NCBI RefSeq assembly: GCF_000621125.1
Contig: NZ_JHZC01000017.1
Span: 41,623 to 105,622, forward strand
Length of the DNA stretch: 64,000 bases
DNA from: Maribacter antarcticus DSM 21422
Lineage (GTDB): Bacteria; Bacteroidota; Bacteroidia; Flavobacteriales; Flavobacteriaceae
Reading direction: 5' to 3'
Position numbers and translations under genes: made by a program. This document shows positions 63,858 through 64,000 of this stretch, in pieces. The notes beneath the pieces are model-generated. The model ran no database searches. It had not been told where the DNA came from and worked only from the letters and a program-made list of their open reading frames with translations. Positions within the stretch are counted from its first letter, which is position 1; each line of letters begins with the position of its first letter.

Positions 63858-64000
63858 TATAAGTGAGTTTGTTTTAGTCTCTTTAAAATTACTATTTGTT
63901 GCCTTAATGTCTACCCCTTTTGGCAATTTTTAACAGGAGGATTTTTTGAAGGGCATTTCAGATTTCTGTTATTTCATGTTTAAAGTGCGAAGGCTGTTTG

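Noticed and set aside
63858..63926. Longer start of the double amidohydrolase
   Set aside because: The 23 extra residues precede a textbook signal peptide and look random.

Overview
The window is a chromosomal segment of a low-GC Bacteroidota, most likely a marine member of Flavobacteriaceae. The evidence is the gene content: DUF368, OstA-like, DUF6503 and DUF6090 proteins, a SpoT-fur-purA run, many lipoproteins with an L-x-S/A-C lipobox, no clear Shine-Dalgarno sequences, and a sulfatase with GH29 and GH43-like enzymes. No rRNA, tRNA or CRISPR array was seen.

Layout. 1-5.6 kb is a minus-strand run: OstA-like protein, class III aminotransferase, TPR protein and two tandem DUF368 proteins, the last cut by the window edge. 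6-11.6 kb encodes exported sugar-oxidation proteins: an SGNH/PVC-type dehydrogenase/cytochrome c fusion, a Gfo/Idh/MocA oxidoreductase and a DUF1080 hydrolase. 11.7-17.8 kb is housekeeping: purA, a Fur-family regulator, RelA/SpoT, an M48 protease and a TrmH-type methyltransferase. 17.9-28.5 kb (mostly plus strand) is a molybdenum-cofactor island: a two-subunit isoquinoline-oxidoreductase-like hydroxylase followed by moaD, moaE, moaA, moaC and mobA, then moeB-rhodanese, a TSUP permease and moeA. Most of these genes overlap or touch. A minus-strand mutarotase-like gene splits the island. 28.5-33.4 kb holds an amidase, formate-tetrahydrofolate ligase and a sulfatase. 34-37.6 kb is one multi-PAS hybrid histidine kinase with a recent internal PAS duplication. 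A possible 40-residue gene with a strong terminator lies at 38.3 kb.

From about 39.5 to 56.8 kb the window is accessory DNA. It holds small orphan genes, a NmrA/AraC pair, a GH29/GH43-like pair, three IS3/IS1595-type remnants, two DUF6090 paralogues, a gene split by an in-frame stop, a short-chain reductase and an adenylate cyclase. Threaded through it are five pieces of related group II introns without an intron-encoded protein. Each lies antisense to the genes, next to the 3' end of a minus-strand gene. Three follow directly after a long imperfect palindrome or structured repeat. This resembles gene cassettes with attC-like hairpins invaded by class C introns, and is the most unusual part of the window.

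56.8-64 kb returns to ordinary genes: a penicillin-acylase-family lipoprotein and two secreted amidohydrolase-family proteins, in which two of the three amidohydrolase domains lack the usual HxH metal motif. All functions come from reading the sequence and from family knowledge; no database search was run.
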